Shown here piece after piece: positions 23,790-36,162 of a stretch of 64,000 nucleotides of DNA; position 1 is the first letter of the stretch; each line of letters starts with the position of its first letter. Under the pieces are notes generated by a model. That model was given only the letters and a program-made list of their open reading frames with translations, did no database searches and was not told the DNA's origin. Position numbers and translations under genes: made by a program. This DNA is from Chlamydomonas reinhardtii (taxonomy: Eukaryota > Chlorophyta > Chlorophyceae > Chlamydomonadales > Chlamydomonadaceae), in the NCBI RefSeq assembly GCF_000002595.2, contig NC_057012.1, positions 7,682,676-7,746,675 of the forward strand. Direction: 5' to 3'.

Positions 23790-23791
23790 GT
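23671..23791 (+). repeat. (TG)n tracts around a truncated copy of the same spacer
   Basis: A short (TG)n tract, then TTAAAGATCACAAGGAAAAC (a one-base variant of the first half of the spacer seen 0.8 kb upstream), then a second (TG)n tract of about 80 bp. It is a third, partial unit of the compound satellite. Confidence 0.9.
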
Positions 23792-23805
23792 GCAGTGCCG
23801 GAATC

Positions 23806-24040
23806 TTGTAGATGGCTTTAGGCCCCCGGCGTCTGCACAGCGTAGATGACCCCGCCCGCGCCATCTACGCCCAGAAAATTTTCCCTAGGGACACGCCCCC
23901 CAAACCCCCAAAACATCCCTGTCTAAGATGCCGCCAAATCCGCCCAAAACGTCTACACTCCGTAGAGGCGCGGCCCCAACCCCCCAAAAAATTCTCCACC
24001 TTCGGCGGATTTGGGGCAAATTTCTACAGCGTAGATGGAA
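23806..24040. repeat. Cluster of TCTAC/GTAGA inverted motifs
   Basis: Within 235 bp the words TCTAC and GTAGA recur, twice as tight palindromes (TCTACACTCCGTAGA at 23953 and TCTACAGCGTAGA at 24022) plus CGTAGATG and CATCTACGC at about 23846 and 23868. Purine and pyrimidine runs (CCCCCCAAACCCCC) separate them. This looks like an unclassified repeat, possibly part of a foldback element. Confidence 0.45.
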
Positions 24041-24239
24041 GATACGAGCCTACAGCGCATCATGTCCCCATGCAGCGGCGCCTCATTCCCAACTCGCCTG
24101 CGCGCGTGCCTGTGTGGGTGGTTCTGGGCCTACCCTGCCTGGCTGTGGTGCTGAGCTGTTTTTAAGACGCGCGTGCCTCTGTGCCCCCAGGGAGCTCTTC
24201 GTGAGCCCGGACTCCGATACCGTGCGCAACACCCACCGA

Positions 24240-24566
24240 CCAGAGGGGTGGTATGGGGTGTAGGATTGGTCCCGCCGCCGGTCACCCCTCCGTGGATTGG
24301 ATTGGCCAGAGTAGGATTGGACCCAGCACTTGAGGATTGGGTTTGACCGGCCAGGGATTGGAACACCACTTTGGAGGATTGGGTTTGGGACGGCAGGGAT
24401 TGGAACCAGGCTTTCAGGGATTGGGATAGGAACGGCGAGGATTGGAACCCGGACCTCAGGGATTGGGATTGGAGGTCGCGGCACATAGGATAGGAAGTCG
24501 GTCTATCCCGGGGTGACCAGAGGATCGGTAGGATCGGTACCCCACTACCCCATACCACCCCTCCGT
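24240..24566. repeat. 42-bp GGATTGG minisatellite bracketed by inverted arms
   Basis: About four units of roughly 42 bp, each with two GGATTGG cores (AGGATTGGAACC and CAGGGATTGGG), fill 24265-24475. The array is flanked by GGGGTGGTATGGGG near 24244 and its complement CCCCATACCACCCC near 24549, like terminal inverted repeats of a foldback element. Confidence 0.7.
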
Positions 24567-24706
24567 ACAGTAACTCCGGCGTTCGACCAGCCGCGCGCTC
24601 TTGCACTGCCGTTGCAAATTGTTTGCCGTCTGCTGGGGTCTGGGAATCAGCTGCTGGTGCACCCTACGGGATTTCACCAACCTGCCTTAACCCCCTCCCA
24701 TCGCAC
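24566..24706 (+). mobile_element. SINE-like retroposon, copy 2
   Basis: Same family as 13947-14073. This copy extends further 5' (TACAGTAACTCCGGCGTTCG) and ends CCCATCGCAC. It lacks a clear duplication; its 5' end abuts the right inverted arm of the GGATTGG minisatellite. The extra 5' segment contains GCGTTCGACCA, similar to a pol III B box. Confidence 0.65.
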
Positions 24707-25275
24707 TGCATATCATTTCGACCACCTTGATGCCGTCCTGCATGGGGTGGGTCGCCCCGGCGCGCTACCCTTCCAACCGGGGCAAAGGATGTATCAATTG
24801 CGTTGGACACCTCACCTCCGCCAGAGCTGCTGCTGGGGAACCGAGCACGGGAAACGATTCACGGGGCAGGCAGCAATGGGCAATTGGGGCAGCTACGTAC
24901 GACCCCCATGCTCTAATATGAGCAAGCGGCAATTGGTGAACGCAGGACACATTCCTAAGCGTTTAAGACCTTAAAAATTCCGCTCGCAATAATTATGCTA
25001 CCCTGATTCGGGCAGCCCTCAAACTTTCCTCTCGGCGGCGGTAGCGACCGCTTCTCTTCTACGTCGGTTTGTAGATTTAGAAGTCAAAGTTACACCTTCA
25101 ATAGTTATCCCTAGATATCTAGCCCACACGGCAAGCCATGCAGACCGCAACTCAGCGGCAACCACGACTCTGTGGTGGCGTCGGCAGGTAGGCTCCTTGG
25201 TTCTTTGCAAAAATGCTACAAATTGCACTGACGGTGTCCAGTTGTGACGTTGGGGGACTCGACACGAGAATTCAC

Positions 25276-28128
25276 ATGTGGCTTGCACTGCGGTTGCTTC
25301 GGCTTGTGCGCAGGCGCTTCCAGGCGCTGCTACCGCGACCAGGAGTTAGGACATGCGTCATAGTGCCGAGCAAGGGCAGCGCCTCGGGCAGCAGCGACAA
25401 GGTTGGTTGTCAGTGCGGAGGCTTGTGGTCGCGGTCGCGTGGAGTGCTGCCAGCGCGTTGCCCACGCTAGCATCAGTGGAAGCTTGGGACCCTGCAAAAT
25501 TGGGGCATTCACAACCGCGTTTTCCGTTTTGCCGCCGACCGCCCGTTCTTCCACGCACTCTCACTCGTGGTTGCAGCGCTTGCCCGCCTGGCTGCTGGGC
25601 TCGGCGGACAAGAAGGTGCTCCAGGACATGCGCTCGCTGGAGTCCCTCATACAGCGCGACGCCCCCGAGCCTGAGTACGCGGCTGCGGCTGCTCCGGCTC
25701 AGCAGCCCCTTGCCAGTGAGGCCGGGAATCACGACGTGGACCCCGATGCCCTGCGGGAGCGCCTCGCATCGGCCGCAGCAGCCTCCACCTCGGCGTCCTC
25801 ATCCTCATCAGCCAGCTCCTCGCACCACACGGCTGAACATTCTGTTGGTGCTGGCTCCTTAGCCCACTATGCTGCACCCAGCCCCGTCGAGCCAGCGGCG
25901 TCCGCACACAGTTCTCATCAGCCACCTGCGGCGGAGGCAGCCGGGATACCCGCAGCAACGGCGGCCGTCAGCGCTGGGCCCGGCCATGAGGTGCCCAGCG
26001 CGGTGGCTTCAAGCCATCAGTCGAGTGGCGTGGCAAGCGGCCCTGCCGCGGGCGGCCCGGCTGCTCCGGCGGTGGTGCCAACGGACACGGCCATCCCCGG
26101 CTCCATCTGGATCCTGTGCTGCATCTCGGCGGCGCTCACGTGCGCCAGCTGCGTGTTCAACACCGCGCTGCCCATCTACATGGTGCGACCAGGGTCTAGG
26201 TTGGATACGTTGACTGGGCACGGGGCCGAAGTATTGAGCGGCTGCCGCAGGTGGCAAATTGCTTGTCAGCACTTAACCGCTCTACCGGCCCCCTCCCCAG
26301 GTGAGCGAGCTCAAGATGTCGATGCGGTCCATGGGCATGTTCGAGGGGCTGCTGGAGGCGTTCTCCTACGTGGTGCGCATGTGCTCAGGTGAGGCGGCGG
26401 GGCTGCAACTGGAGCAGCGAGGGCTGATGATTGACTGCGGGCAAATGGTACGGCCGCCTGGCGTGGCCAGACGCGTAGTTTACCGGCGAGTGGGGACTGA
26501 TGCGCGGGGGCACAACTTGGCGCACACGGTCTTCTACCACCGGACGGGCCACGGCAACCTACACCTGCGGAGCTACCTGGGGCTGGGAGGTCGGGTGCGG
26601 GGCAAACTGGCCAAGGGCAACTGTCGGGCATTCAAGAGAGATGAGTGGGCAGCGGTAGCATGCTGTATGCGCTGTTTCTTTGGCACATTGGCAGAGGTCA
26701 CTCACTCTCTGCGCCTCAACGTTGACGTGTAGGCGTGGTGTCGGACCGCATGAGCAGCCGCAAGGCCGCCATTACGCTGGGCTTCGCGGCGGGCGCCATG
26801 GCCAAGTTCGGCATGGCCAGCGCCGGCACCGTAGGGCTGCTGTTTGCAGGCAAGGCCGTGGACCGGCTGGCCAACGGCATCCAGGTGCGGGCGGGGGGCT
26901 ACGCGGCAGTGGGGCTTCAGGAATGGAGGCGGTGGCGAGGGGACATGCCAAGTGCCTCGCGGGGTGGCATGCCAGGTGCACGGGCATGTAGGCGGGGGCT
27001 TTCTTGAGGTTCATCAGGGGACAGGGGCACAACCGAAGTATCTGCAAGGCTTACCTCGTGCGTTTCCCTCCCACGACGCAGGCTGCACCCCGTGATGCGC
27101 TCATTGGCGACCTGTCGCCGCCCGGAGTGCGCTCCGCCTGCTTCGGGCTGGCACAGTCGCTACGCAAGTGGGGCAGCGCGGTGGGCGCGCTGGCGGCGTT
27201 CTTTCTTATGAAGGCCTCCAATAACAACTATCAGCTCATCTTCTACTCGGCCGCGACTGTGTCCCTGGCCGCCTGCATTGCATTCGTGCTCTTCGTGCCG
27301 GCGCACACGCGGACGCCCACGCCCGCGGCTGTGCCGACCGCCATTGCCAGCACACTCGGCGCGCCGGTGGACGGCACGACTCATCCTGGCTCTGCTGCGG
27401 CGGCGGCAGTGCCTGGCCCGTTCGCGGGTGCGGGGGAGTTCTTCCGCAGCGTTGCGTCCATGGGCAGCGACTTCTACCGCATGCTGGGCGTCATCTGCCT
27501 TTACGCGATGGGCCACATCAACGAGTCGCTGCTGGAGGCGCGCGCCATGGAGGTGGGCTTCGGCAAGGCCGAGGCGACGCTGGTGGTTGCGGCGCTGGCG
27601 GCGGTCACCTTCCTCACCGCCTTCCCGCTGGGCCGCCTGGACGACAAGTACGGCGCCGGCACAACCTTTGCAGTGGGCATCAGCGCCCTCATCGCCGGTG
27701 ACCTGGTGCTGCTGCTGAGTGGGCCGCACCCCATGGCGCTGTTTGCGGCCTGCGCCTTCCTGGGCGTGCACTGGGCGGTCATCCAGGGCCCGCTGCTGTC
27801 CATCGTGTCCGGCCTGGCGCCAGCGAACCTTCGCGGCACCGCCTTTGGCATCTTCTATACCGTCATGGCCGTCACGGCCGTGGCCGCCAACACCATGTAT
27901 GGCAGCATCTGGCACACGTACGGCGCCAACGCGGCCTTCGCCACCAGCGCCGCGCTCATGACGTGTGTGCTAGTGGCGCTGCCGCACATGCTGCCAGCGG
28001 CCGCGCGGCGGGGCGCTGCTGCCGCGTCGGTGGCACCGCCTGCAGCCCCAGCCATTGGCCTGCCTCTGCCGGGCAGTGGCGACGGCGGTAAGGGGCCAGC
28101 CACCGGCCCCATGCCCGCGGCGGCATGA
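25276..28128 (+). CDS. Major facil​itator superfamily transporter
   Basis: Exons 25577-26182, 26301-26388, 26733-26884 and 27082-28128 join in phase. A likely first exon at 25276-25305 (in-frame earlier ATG at 25213) supplies the start and is the least certain part. The total is about 641 residues. After a Ser/Ala-rich cytosolic N-terminus of about 160 residues comes the first membrane span (SIWILCCISAALTCASCVF). GVVSDRMSSRKAAITLGF matches the MFS loop 2-3 signature, and FPLGRLDDKYG is its counterpart before the second half. A further six hydrophobic segments follow, with an Ala/Pro-rich tail. Substrate and membrane are not evident; multidrug/sugar-type MFS permeases are the nearest class. 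The long variable N-terminus is unusual for the family. Confidence 0.8.
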
Positions 28129-28279
28129 GGCGAACGTGTGTTCGGCGGCATTAGGCAACCGTCGCTGCAATGCGGCCATGTACCATAAGCGTTTTCGTGT
28201 GGGGATACCCGTACTGAGATGACGTGTGTGACAGAGAGGAGCGTCGGGGTTGTTCGCAGCCTTGTGTGTGTGTGGAGGG

Positions 28280-28284
28280 TGTAA
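28280..28284 (+). terminator. TGTAA polyadenylation signal of the MFS gene
   Basis: TGTAA 152 nt after the stop codon at 28128, directly following a short (GT)n run. Confidence 0.55.
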
Positions 28285-28820
28285 TGCTTGCGCAGGACAT
28301 ATAACGACGTTGGGCAGGGGGCCATCCCGACGTTTTGAGTTGTTTGTCTGACCTAGAATTCGTCGACTTGGCTGGGGTGGGCTGCACGGATCGGCCGCTT
28401 TGGTAGAGAATGAAAGTGCCCCTCTGGAATTGTTGTTCTGCATTGGACCTGGCAGGAGACTGGAGTGTCAGAAGCAGAGTGACGCGGTATATCCAACCAG
28501 CCTTGTTTTCGTTACAGTCGTTTGTCAAGTTGTCAGGCTGTGTCAAAGTGACAAGCCGCAGTTAATCTCAACAGTGGCGACAACTCGGCTGCACTGCAAC
28601 CAACCTGCTTTTCCTGGAAACCGACCCCGGCTATGTCCGGGCGATGAGGTTGTTCGGCCTCAGAGAGTGGCGGGGCTCAGCCCCTTTTCCCGTGGCCGGG
28701 GAACACTTGTCCTATGATTTGGATGCGGCATCACCTGACAAAGGGCCCGTGCAGGCTTCAAGTACAGGATACACCAACTCGCTCATGCCAGCAGCCCCGT
28801 GCGCGCAGCCAGAGGCCCCA
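28285..28820. other. Intergenic gap between convergent genes
   Basis: No gene seen. The words CGACCCCGGCTATGTCCGGG (28620) and CGGCCTCAGA nearby also occur, inverted, around 14540-14575, so a small dispersed repeat is present. Confidence 0.4.
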
Positions 28821-28825
28821 TTACA
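28821..28825 (-). terminator. TGTAA polyadenylation signal of the MA3 gene
   Basis: TTACA on the plus strand, TGTAA on the gene strand, 140 nt past the stop codon at 28965. Confidence 0.55.
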
Positions 28826-28964
28826 ATGCTAGAGATTGTGAGATCACGTCTGTTGTCGCGCAGCGAACCGTCTGTCATCCTGCTTAAGCACGGACGACCC
28901 AGGGTCCGCTAGGTATTCAACTGCCCGGTGAGCTTTGCCAGCCGCGCTTATGCCATTAACCGGT

Positions 28965-31900
28965 CTAGCTGTCCGCCATCCAGCCGTCCCGCTTGCCGGC
29001 CGCCACCAGCTGGTCCAGCACCTTGCGCGCGGCCGGCCCGTAGTCCATGACCTGGGGGGCGCAGGTAAGGACCGGTCAAACAGCGAGGGGTTGGGTACTT
29101 GCATGGACGACCAGTCGAAACGAGAGGGGTGGGACACAAAGGGGATGCGCCCCTCACGGAGTTCCGCTGACTTCCTGCAACAGCACGATGCGAACTCACC
29201 CATGTCTATTACTACGCTGACCGGCCGAGGTCGGTTTAATGAGAAAGTTTTCACCAACCCATCCGCTCACCTCCTGCTCCACCGCTGAGCGGATGCGGCT
29301 CATGCCCGCTGCCATCTGTGTGGACGACACCACGCCCTGAGCACTGAGCGCACCCAGCAGCAACACCACCGGCGCCACCGCCGCCTCCAGCTCCGCGTCA
29401 CCGCTGTCGTGCCCGTTGGCGGCCGCCGCAGCCGCGCCGCCCGTCTTGCCGTGGTACCGGTTGCAGGCCAGTTCAGCTGCGTGACAAGGGACGTATACGG
29501 TAGCTGCCATCAATGGAAGAGGACTGCACCAGCTTCCAAAAGCAGCCTCCATGGGGTCGTGCGCTGCTCTTGACCCCGTGCGTGCCAGCCCTTACGCCCT
29601 CTCTCTCGCGCGCACGCACCCGCCGCCACCACGGCCTCGTGGTTGTAGGCCGCCGCGTCCAGGTCGCGCAGGCAGCGCGCCACCTCAGCCACGTCGTTGC
29701 TGGTGCCGTACTCGGCAATGGCGTCCCGGATGGCCTGCCGCACCGCGCCCAGCTCCAGCGCGCCGCCGTGCCAGCAGTTGACCAGGCGCTCAATGCCGTG
29801 CCGGGCGCCCAGCATGATGCCCGCGTTGCGCACCACCGCCACGCCCAGGCCCTCCGCGTCCAGCGACGACAGCACCTGCGCGCACACAGGGTGTAATGAC
29901 ACACCCGTTCGGGACACGACCCGCAGCGGAAGGCGCCATGTCCCTGCAGTTGTCTGGCTTGCCCGCCACAAGCCCCGCAAGAGTCCTCCAAGTCCTTCCC
30001 TGCTGTTGCCCCAGTCTGTCGACACCCACGCTTTGCACGCAAAAAACACTTGTCCTCGTGTGAGACTGCACATGCATGCTCCGCGGTCTTTCACGCCCAC
30101 CCACTACAACCGCCCATCCTTCACACTGCTCCACCCGCCTCTCTCGCATCCCATTGACCGCCTCGCATTCTGCTGCCCGCCTCTTTCCTACAAACCAATC
30201 CGCCCATGCAGGCGCCACGCCATGCAGGCTCTCCCGCATAGGGCACGCCCAACCCAGCCCTGACAAGTACAGGAGTTCTACGGTGTCGTCTTCACCCCCA
30301 TCACGCCGTTGCGGCGCACTTGTCTGGCCCGCAACCATCTCCGCCTATGCAGCCCCTCGCAGCCGCCCAGTAACATACGCCATGCGTGGGCCCGCCCTCA
30401 GCGGCCGCACCTGCGTGAGGAAGGCGGGCGGCAGCAGCTCGTCCACCACCGCGCGGCCCAGGAACAGGCTGAGCAGGTGCACGGCGTCCGGCACGTCCAG
30501 CACCAGGTCGTCAGCGGCAGCCAGCAGCCGCGTGAAGCCCGCGGCCAGCGCACTGTGGGCAATGACCTGAGCAGAAGGGGGGGGGTTACATTCATTATTA
30601 GCTATGAAATGGTAGGCGGTAGGGGGCGTCTACCCCTACCGTAGACCCCACCGCCCCCCTTGGTGAGCGGAGAGGGTCATGGAGGTATGGCGAAGAGCCG
30701 AGGGATACTGCAGCAGCTACTTTCAGCAGGACGTCCGACCCCTGGCAGCCCTGGTCCCTCACCGAGGGCGTGAGCGCCACCAGCAGCTTGGACACCAGCT
30801 CGCGCTCGCGGTCCTTGCGGTCCAGCGACAGCGACACAGCCGCCTTGACAAACAGAGGGTGCAGGCCCGGCTCGTCCAGACCCTTCAGCCGCGCTGCCAC
30901 CTCCGCTGAGTCCTGTGAGTCGAAGTACTCCCGCACAGCCGCCAGCGTCACCGCCTTGAAGGCAGACACACCAGGCGGCATGGCCACCGACACACCGCGC
31001 CCGCTCGGCGCCGCGCCGCCGTTGCTGGCGTTGGGCGTGCTTGCGCCAGTGGAGGCAGCACCACCTGCAGAGGCAGCAGCGGAGCCGATGGCAACGCCAG
31101 CAGCGGCCAGCGCCGCGGCGGCGTTGTCGCCCACGTCCTCCGCTTCCAGGTCGTTGAAAAGCTTGGCCGCGGCGGCCGCGCCCATGAGCGCCGCGAAGCG
31201 CTCTCCCGCCTGCGGGTTGTCCAGCACCGCGTCCGCCAGGTTGTCGGCCACGCGGCGCAGGCCCTTGGCCAGCTGGCTGGCTGACACCTCACCCGTGGAC
31301 GACAGCCTGTGCGGTTGGGCGGGAGGAGGCGCCATGGCGGCAGTCAGTACCGCCGCAAGGGAGTCCTAAAGGCTCGACAGCGCTTCTCAGCCAAGCCGCT
31401 GTGCAACGTGTGGCCACTCAGTAGACCAGTCCGTGCAACCCCCTCGCCCTAACCAAACCGCACCTGCCCAGCAGCGCCACCACGGAGTCCACATTGGCAG
31501 CGCTCTCAATGGCCGCCAGCAGCGCCTGCTTGACCAGCTCGTGGTGGAAGAACGGCACGCCCAACTCGCGCAGCCGCCGCGCCGCCTCCGCTACGTCGCG
31601 TGAGGCGCCCAGGTACTCGGCTAGCAGCGAGCTGATGGCGGCCTTGGTGTCGGTGTGGCTGGTGCCCGCGCCTGGGGAGACGCAGGCACGATAAGATTGT
31701 AATAGAGTTCGAGGCTGCCAGGAGCAACCACTCCCCGCAAGCCTCAATGCCGAACCTGTCTCCGGCCCGTCCCACCATGCGGCACCGCGCCCCAACCCTG
31801 CAATGGGCATCATGCCGAAGCCGGTGCACCACTCGTATTGAGTGCCGCCAGCTGCCACGCACTCACCCGAGCCACCCCAGCAGCGCAGCACCTTCTCTGC

Positions 31901-33526
31901 ACTGTGCCGCGCCGCCAGCTGCGTCTCACAGCGTTGCCGCAGGTCGCGGCAAGACGGGTCCGCCTCCTGAGTTCACCAGGCATAGAGGGATGAGTACCAT
32001 GAAGTAAAGGCAGGTAAATCACATTCATGGCGAACGATCGCGAAGACACGCTCTGTCCTAGAGTGCTGCAAGCACAACCCGCTGTCCCAGCTGTGCACAC
32101 TCACGGGGTCGATGTGTGAAAGGATGGCGGGCGGCAACACGTCGTCCACCACGGCGCGCGTTACGAAGCGGCACAGCAGCTCGGGTGCGTCCGGCACGTC
32201 CAGCACCAGGTCGGGCAGCGCGGCGAACAGGCTGGAGAAGCCCTTGGCCACCTGCTCCGGAGCAATCACCTACGGGAGTGCGGGTGCAGGACGCCGGTGG
32301 CTCGTGCAAAAGAGACAACCGAGCCATGGGATTAGGAGCGGACAGGGTGCGCGTGGGACAACCGCAGGCGGGAGCACAGGACAAAGTTATGGTATGCAAG
32401 AACTGTGCAAACGCTTGCCCAGCGCGCCGCCGGCCCACCTCGGCGTATAGCCCCGACAGCAGCGTGCTGGCCATCTCACGCTCGCGGTCCTTGCGGTCCA
32501 GCGCCGTGGTGATGAGCCGCTTCACAAAGTAATGCGCCAGGTGGCTGGCGCCCAGCTCCTCCAGGCCCTCCACCACGTCCGGCACGGAGCCGCTGCTGAA
32601 GTACTCCTCCACCAGCGCCCGCACCGCCTCCTTATACGCCGCCACCTCCTGCTTCAGCGCCGCCTGGTGGTTGCGCATGAGCACCACGTGCTTCTCATCC
32701 TCCTCCGAGTCATAGTTGGGGTCGTTGCGATCAAGCTCCTCCTCAGCTGGGGCCAGGAACGGGGCGGAGTGCAGGGGCGCGCGCTGTCAGGGCATTACTG
32801 CTGTGCTGCACATAACGCACTGCATGCACGCGCAAACCATGCGCGACCTCAGAGCTAACAACCTACCTCCGACGGTCAGCAGGGAGCCCCACGTGTACTT
32901 GCCGCCGCCGCCACCCTTCTTGGCACCGCCCGGGCCCTTAGCTGCAGTGGCAACGAAGAATGAAGACGATGGCAGGGGGGGTACCCCACCGGGCGCGTAT
33001 CCTCAGGCAGCGTATGCATACAACGCCGGGTAACCCTTTGGAAATGTCCCTGCTCTCTGGCGCGATCAGCCCTACGCGTGCCCCCCACTTGTACAAGGTA
33101 CACAGGCGCAGCACACGCACCAGAGCGACTCTTGCGCTCGCCGGACGCAGCCGCCGCTTTATGGTTGGCTGCCGCACGCGCCTTGGCTTGCTCTGCATCG
33201 GCATAGGAGCACGAAGCTCGTCAGACCGGGCTGCTAGACTTGAATTGGGGCTTCAACCAACCATGTACTCCGCAGTCCTTGTCAGCACCGCAAAAGCAGC
33301 TCCGAGACCACCCCGACGAGCCCAATTGCAACAAACATTCTTATGGGTCATTACACTGCACGGCACGTATGCGGGTGCGAGTCCTTGAAGCTGCCCGGCC
33401 GCCCCGGCGATCGCATTCACCTTGCGCCTTGTCGCGGAGGGCCTGATCCAGTGCCACCCGCTGCTCTTCCGTCAGAAACGGAGCCGGGGCAGCCGCACTA
33501 GCGGGGGCCGCAGCCTCGTCGCGCAT
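28965..33526 (-). CDS. Four-MA3-domain translation regulator (PDCD4 / plant MRF family)
   Basis: Twelve exons (33526-33421, 33192-33121, 32941-32867, 32746-32439, 32269-32105, 31966-31867, 31671-31464, 31306-30763, 30566-30411, 29875-29620, 29476-29271, 29051-28965) give 760 residues. Four MA3 repeats are visible. Repeats 1 and 3 carry the family signature: EEYFSSGSVPDVVEGLEELG with YFVKRLITTALDRKDRERE, and REYFDSQDSAEVAARLKGLD with FVKAAVSLSLDRKDRERE. Repeats 2 and 4 follow the pattern EYLGASRDVAEAARRLRELG / FFHHELVKQALLAAIE. Between them are DLVLDVPDAPELLCRFV-type helices. MA3 domains bind eIF4A; animal PDCD4 has two and plant MRF proteins four, so this is the plant type, acting in cytosolic translation control. 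KYTWGSLL before repeat 1 also matches plant homologues. An Ala/Gly-rich insert sits inside exon 8. Confidence 0.88.
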
Positions 33527-33837
33527 GGCGAGCCGGGTTCTTCTGCACAGGCTCTATGTTACTTAAAAAAATCGTAGGCGACACTCTGAAATGGGCGTTT
33601 GTGAATTGGTTCCGTGCTTTTCTTGGGCGTATGGAACGTGGGCGTTTGTAAAGAAAGGCTCGACATGGGAGCACTGCACGATCGGTCACGATCCCCCTTG
33701 CGTAGTACTAGCTTACTCTTCTGGCGTGCAGTAGGCAGTTAGTCCATGCGAATCGTCTGGCCTTGTGCGGGGCTTTCTACGTGACACAAGGATTTAGGCC
33801 CTGAGTGCCCGATAGCTTTGCCCCAAAGCGGTGGACC
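33527..33837. promoter_or_regulatory. Bidirectional upstream region, MA3 gene and CAG1
   Basis: Only 311 bp separate the two divergent start codons, so the promoters overlap or touch. The sequence is AT-richer than its flanks (about 33560-33660). No TATA box is evident. Confidence 0.45.
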
Positions 33838-35855
33838 ATGTCGCTATTCAAGTCTAGCCTGCCTGCGGGCTTCCTATTCCCCTATCGGCACCCCAAGGCC
33901 AAGGGGCTTGTTGAGGGCACGCTTTATGGACTGGGCTCCCTGTTTCGCGGCGTGGGCGCCGCGCTGGATGAGCTGGGCTCTATGGTTCAGGGCCCTCAGG
34001 GTAGTGTCAAGGACCACGGTGCGTTTGCAGGACAGTGGGCGTGCTGGAACACGTTAATCGCATCCTTGCTTCGTTCTGCTTACTGCGCGCAGTCCAGCCT
34101 AACCTGGCGTTTGCACCAGTGCACCGCAAGCCGGATGTGCCCGTTAACGCGGGCCAGGTGGTGCCCGCTCCACCCGCTGCTGCTCGCACGCTGAAAATCA
34201 AGGAGGTGGTTGTGCCCAACAAGCACAGCACCGCGTTCGTGGCTGCCAACGCCAATGTGCTCGGGAACGTTAAGCTGGGGGCGGGCTCATCGGTGTGGTA
34301 TGGCGCCGTGCTGCGCGGTGAGTGTGTGATACGCAGAGGGGGGAGGGGAAGAAAGGCGAGGTAGCAGGTCGGGTGGTCGGGGTCGCGGGCTTTGGTTTTC
34401 GACATGGGTGGGCGGCGTCCTGTGTTTGTGGCCATGACGAACGGGCATACGCGTAGTCGTTGTGGGGGCGTGTGGGGGTGCGCTTTGAACGGTCTATCTG
34501 CGCTCGCCGGCCTACCCAATGCCGTTGCGTATGCGGCGACCGGGGGAGTCTAAACCCATGCGAAATACACCAGGGTGTATTGGTCCCAAACTTGTGGATT
34601 GCTGCAGCAAGGGAAGTGGCTGTATCATTGGGACGAAATGCAATGAGTGGGCTCAAGCGTCAGGAGGACGTTTTGGCAGGCGACGCCTCGCGACGCAGTA
34701 CCACATATGGGCAGGCCGCTGACGCGTACCCGCTTCCGCCCACCAGGTGACGTGAACGGCATTGAGGTGGGCGCCAACAGCAACATCCAGGACAACGCCA
34801 TCGTGCACGTGTCCAAGTACAGCATGGACGGCACGGCACGGCCCACCGTCATCGGCAACAATGTGACCATTGGTGAGGCACGCCGTGAGGGATCGGGGGG
34901 GGGGGGGGGAAAGGCACGAACGCGTCTGCATACTGGCATGAAAGGGTTCCGCGTCTACGCTGGCGCGCAAACATCACGGTACGCGACGCGACGCTCACGT
35001 AAATTCTGTTCTTTGGGTCTTTGCAGTGCCACGGCGCCACGCGTGTTAGAACCTTTGTGTCTCACACACCCCATCCCCAACCCCACACACTCAGGCCACG
35101 CCGCCACGGTGCACGCCTGCACCATTGAGGACAACTGCCTGGTGGGCATGGGCGCCACCGTGCTCGACGGAGCGACGGTGAGGGAGCGGGGCGGAAGCCA
35201 TGGTGCTGGTCGCTTGTGTATGTGCCATCTATCTCTTGAGGTCTGATAAACCGCATGTACCTCCGCTTACGCACGGACAGGTCAAGAGCGGCTCCATCGT
35301 GGCTGCCGGCGCCGTGGTGCCGCCCAACACCACCATCCCCTCGGGCCAGGTGAGCCGCGCTCTGCGCCCAGCTTTGCCGTACATCTAGTGCGTGGTGCTC
35401 TGCATCTAAATGCAAGCTGCGGTTGACGCAAGCAATTGCTTGTTATGGGCGGCCATTGAACGTGGTGCATACGGATTGTGCCTTGGTCCAGGTGTGGGCC
35501 GGCTCGCCCGCCAAGTTCCTGCGCCACCTGGAGCCGGAGGAGGCCAGCTTCATCGGCAAGTCTGCCAGCTGCTACGCCGAGCTGTCCGCCATCCACAAGT
35601 GTGAGTGCGGCTCGCTGTCGTCCTCTCGCGCACGTCCTGTGTGTCTGGTTGTCTTTGCCGTCTAGCATCCGCCATGCCAACCCTTGCACCTTCCCCCAAC
35701 GTCCTGCAGTCGAGCAGAGCAAGACGTTTGAGGAGCAGTACACGGAGAGCTGCATCATCAAGGACCGCGCCGCTCTGGCCGACCCGTCAAACTCAGTGCA
35801 CCAGATGTGGGAGTACGACAGCCAGACGGCGTTGGTGGCCCGCGCCAAGAGGTAG
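33838..35855 (+). CDS. CAG1: Gamma-type carbonic anhydrase, mitochondrial complex I subunit (CAG1)
   Basis: Seven exons (33838-34018, 34093-34317, 34747-34872, 35095-35177, 35281-35349, 35492-35600, 35710-35855) give 312 residues. The central part is a left-handed beta helix with hexapeptide-like turns: ANANVLGNVKLGAGSSVWYG, NIQDNAIVHVSKYSMDG, GNNVTIGHAATVHACTIEDN, GMGATVLDGATVKSGSIVAA. The histidines in AIVHVS, IGHAAT and TVHACT match the three zinc ligands of active gamma carbonic anhydrases. In plants and green algae these proteins form the matrix-facing CA domain of complex I. Length and order agree with the CAG1 of Chlamydomonas as I remember it. The C-terminal 60 residues (FEEQYTESCIIKDR) are a variable tail. 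It lies 14 kb from CAH3, an unrelated carbonic anhydrase fold. Confidence 0.88.
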
Positions 35856-36162
35856 AGAGAGGAGCTGCAAGGGCTGCTGCGGTAGGCATGCACTGCAGGC
35901 AGGCAGGGTTGCCATGGCAGCAGTCGAGGTGAACGACACGCGCGTAGGCTGTCATGCGTTCGGCGTTGAATGAGTACGGTGCACCGCACCAACAGCGGCT
36001 AATTAAAGTAGCGGAAGTATAGTTGAGACAACCACAGATTTAAGTAATGTAGCGTCAATGTACCGTGGGGCATGGGCGCCCCAAACCTATTTAAATGACT
36101 CCCTATCTCTCTTTCACTCTGAAACCCCCAGCCTGAGTAATTCTACAAAACTGCTTGGTCAA

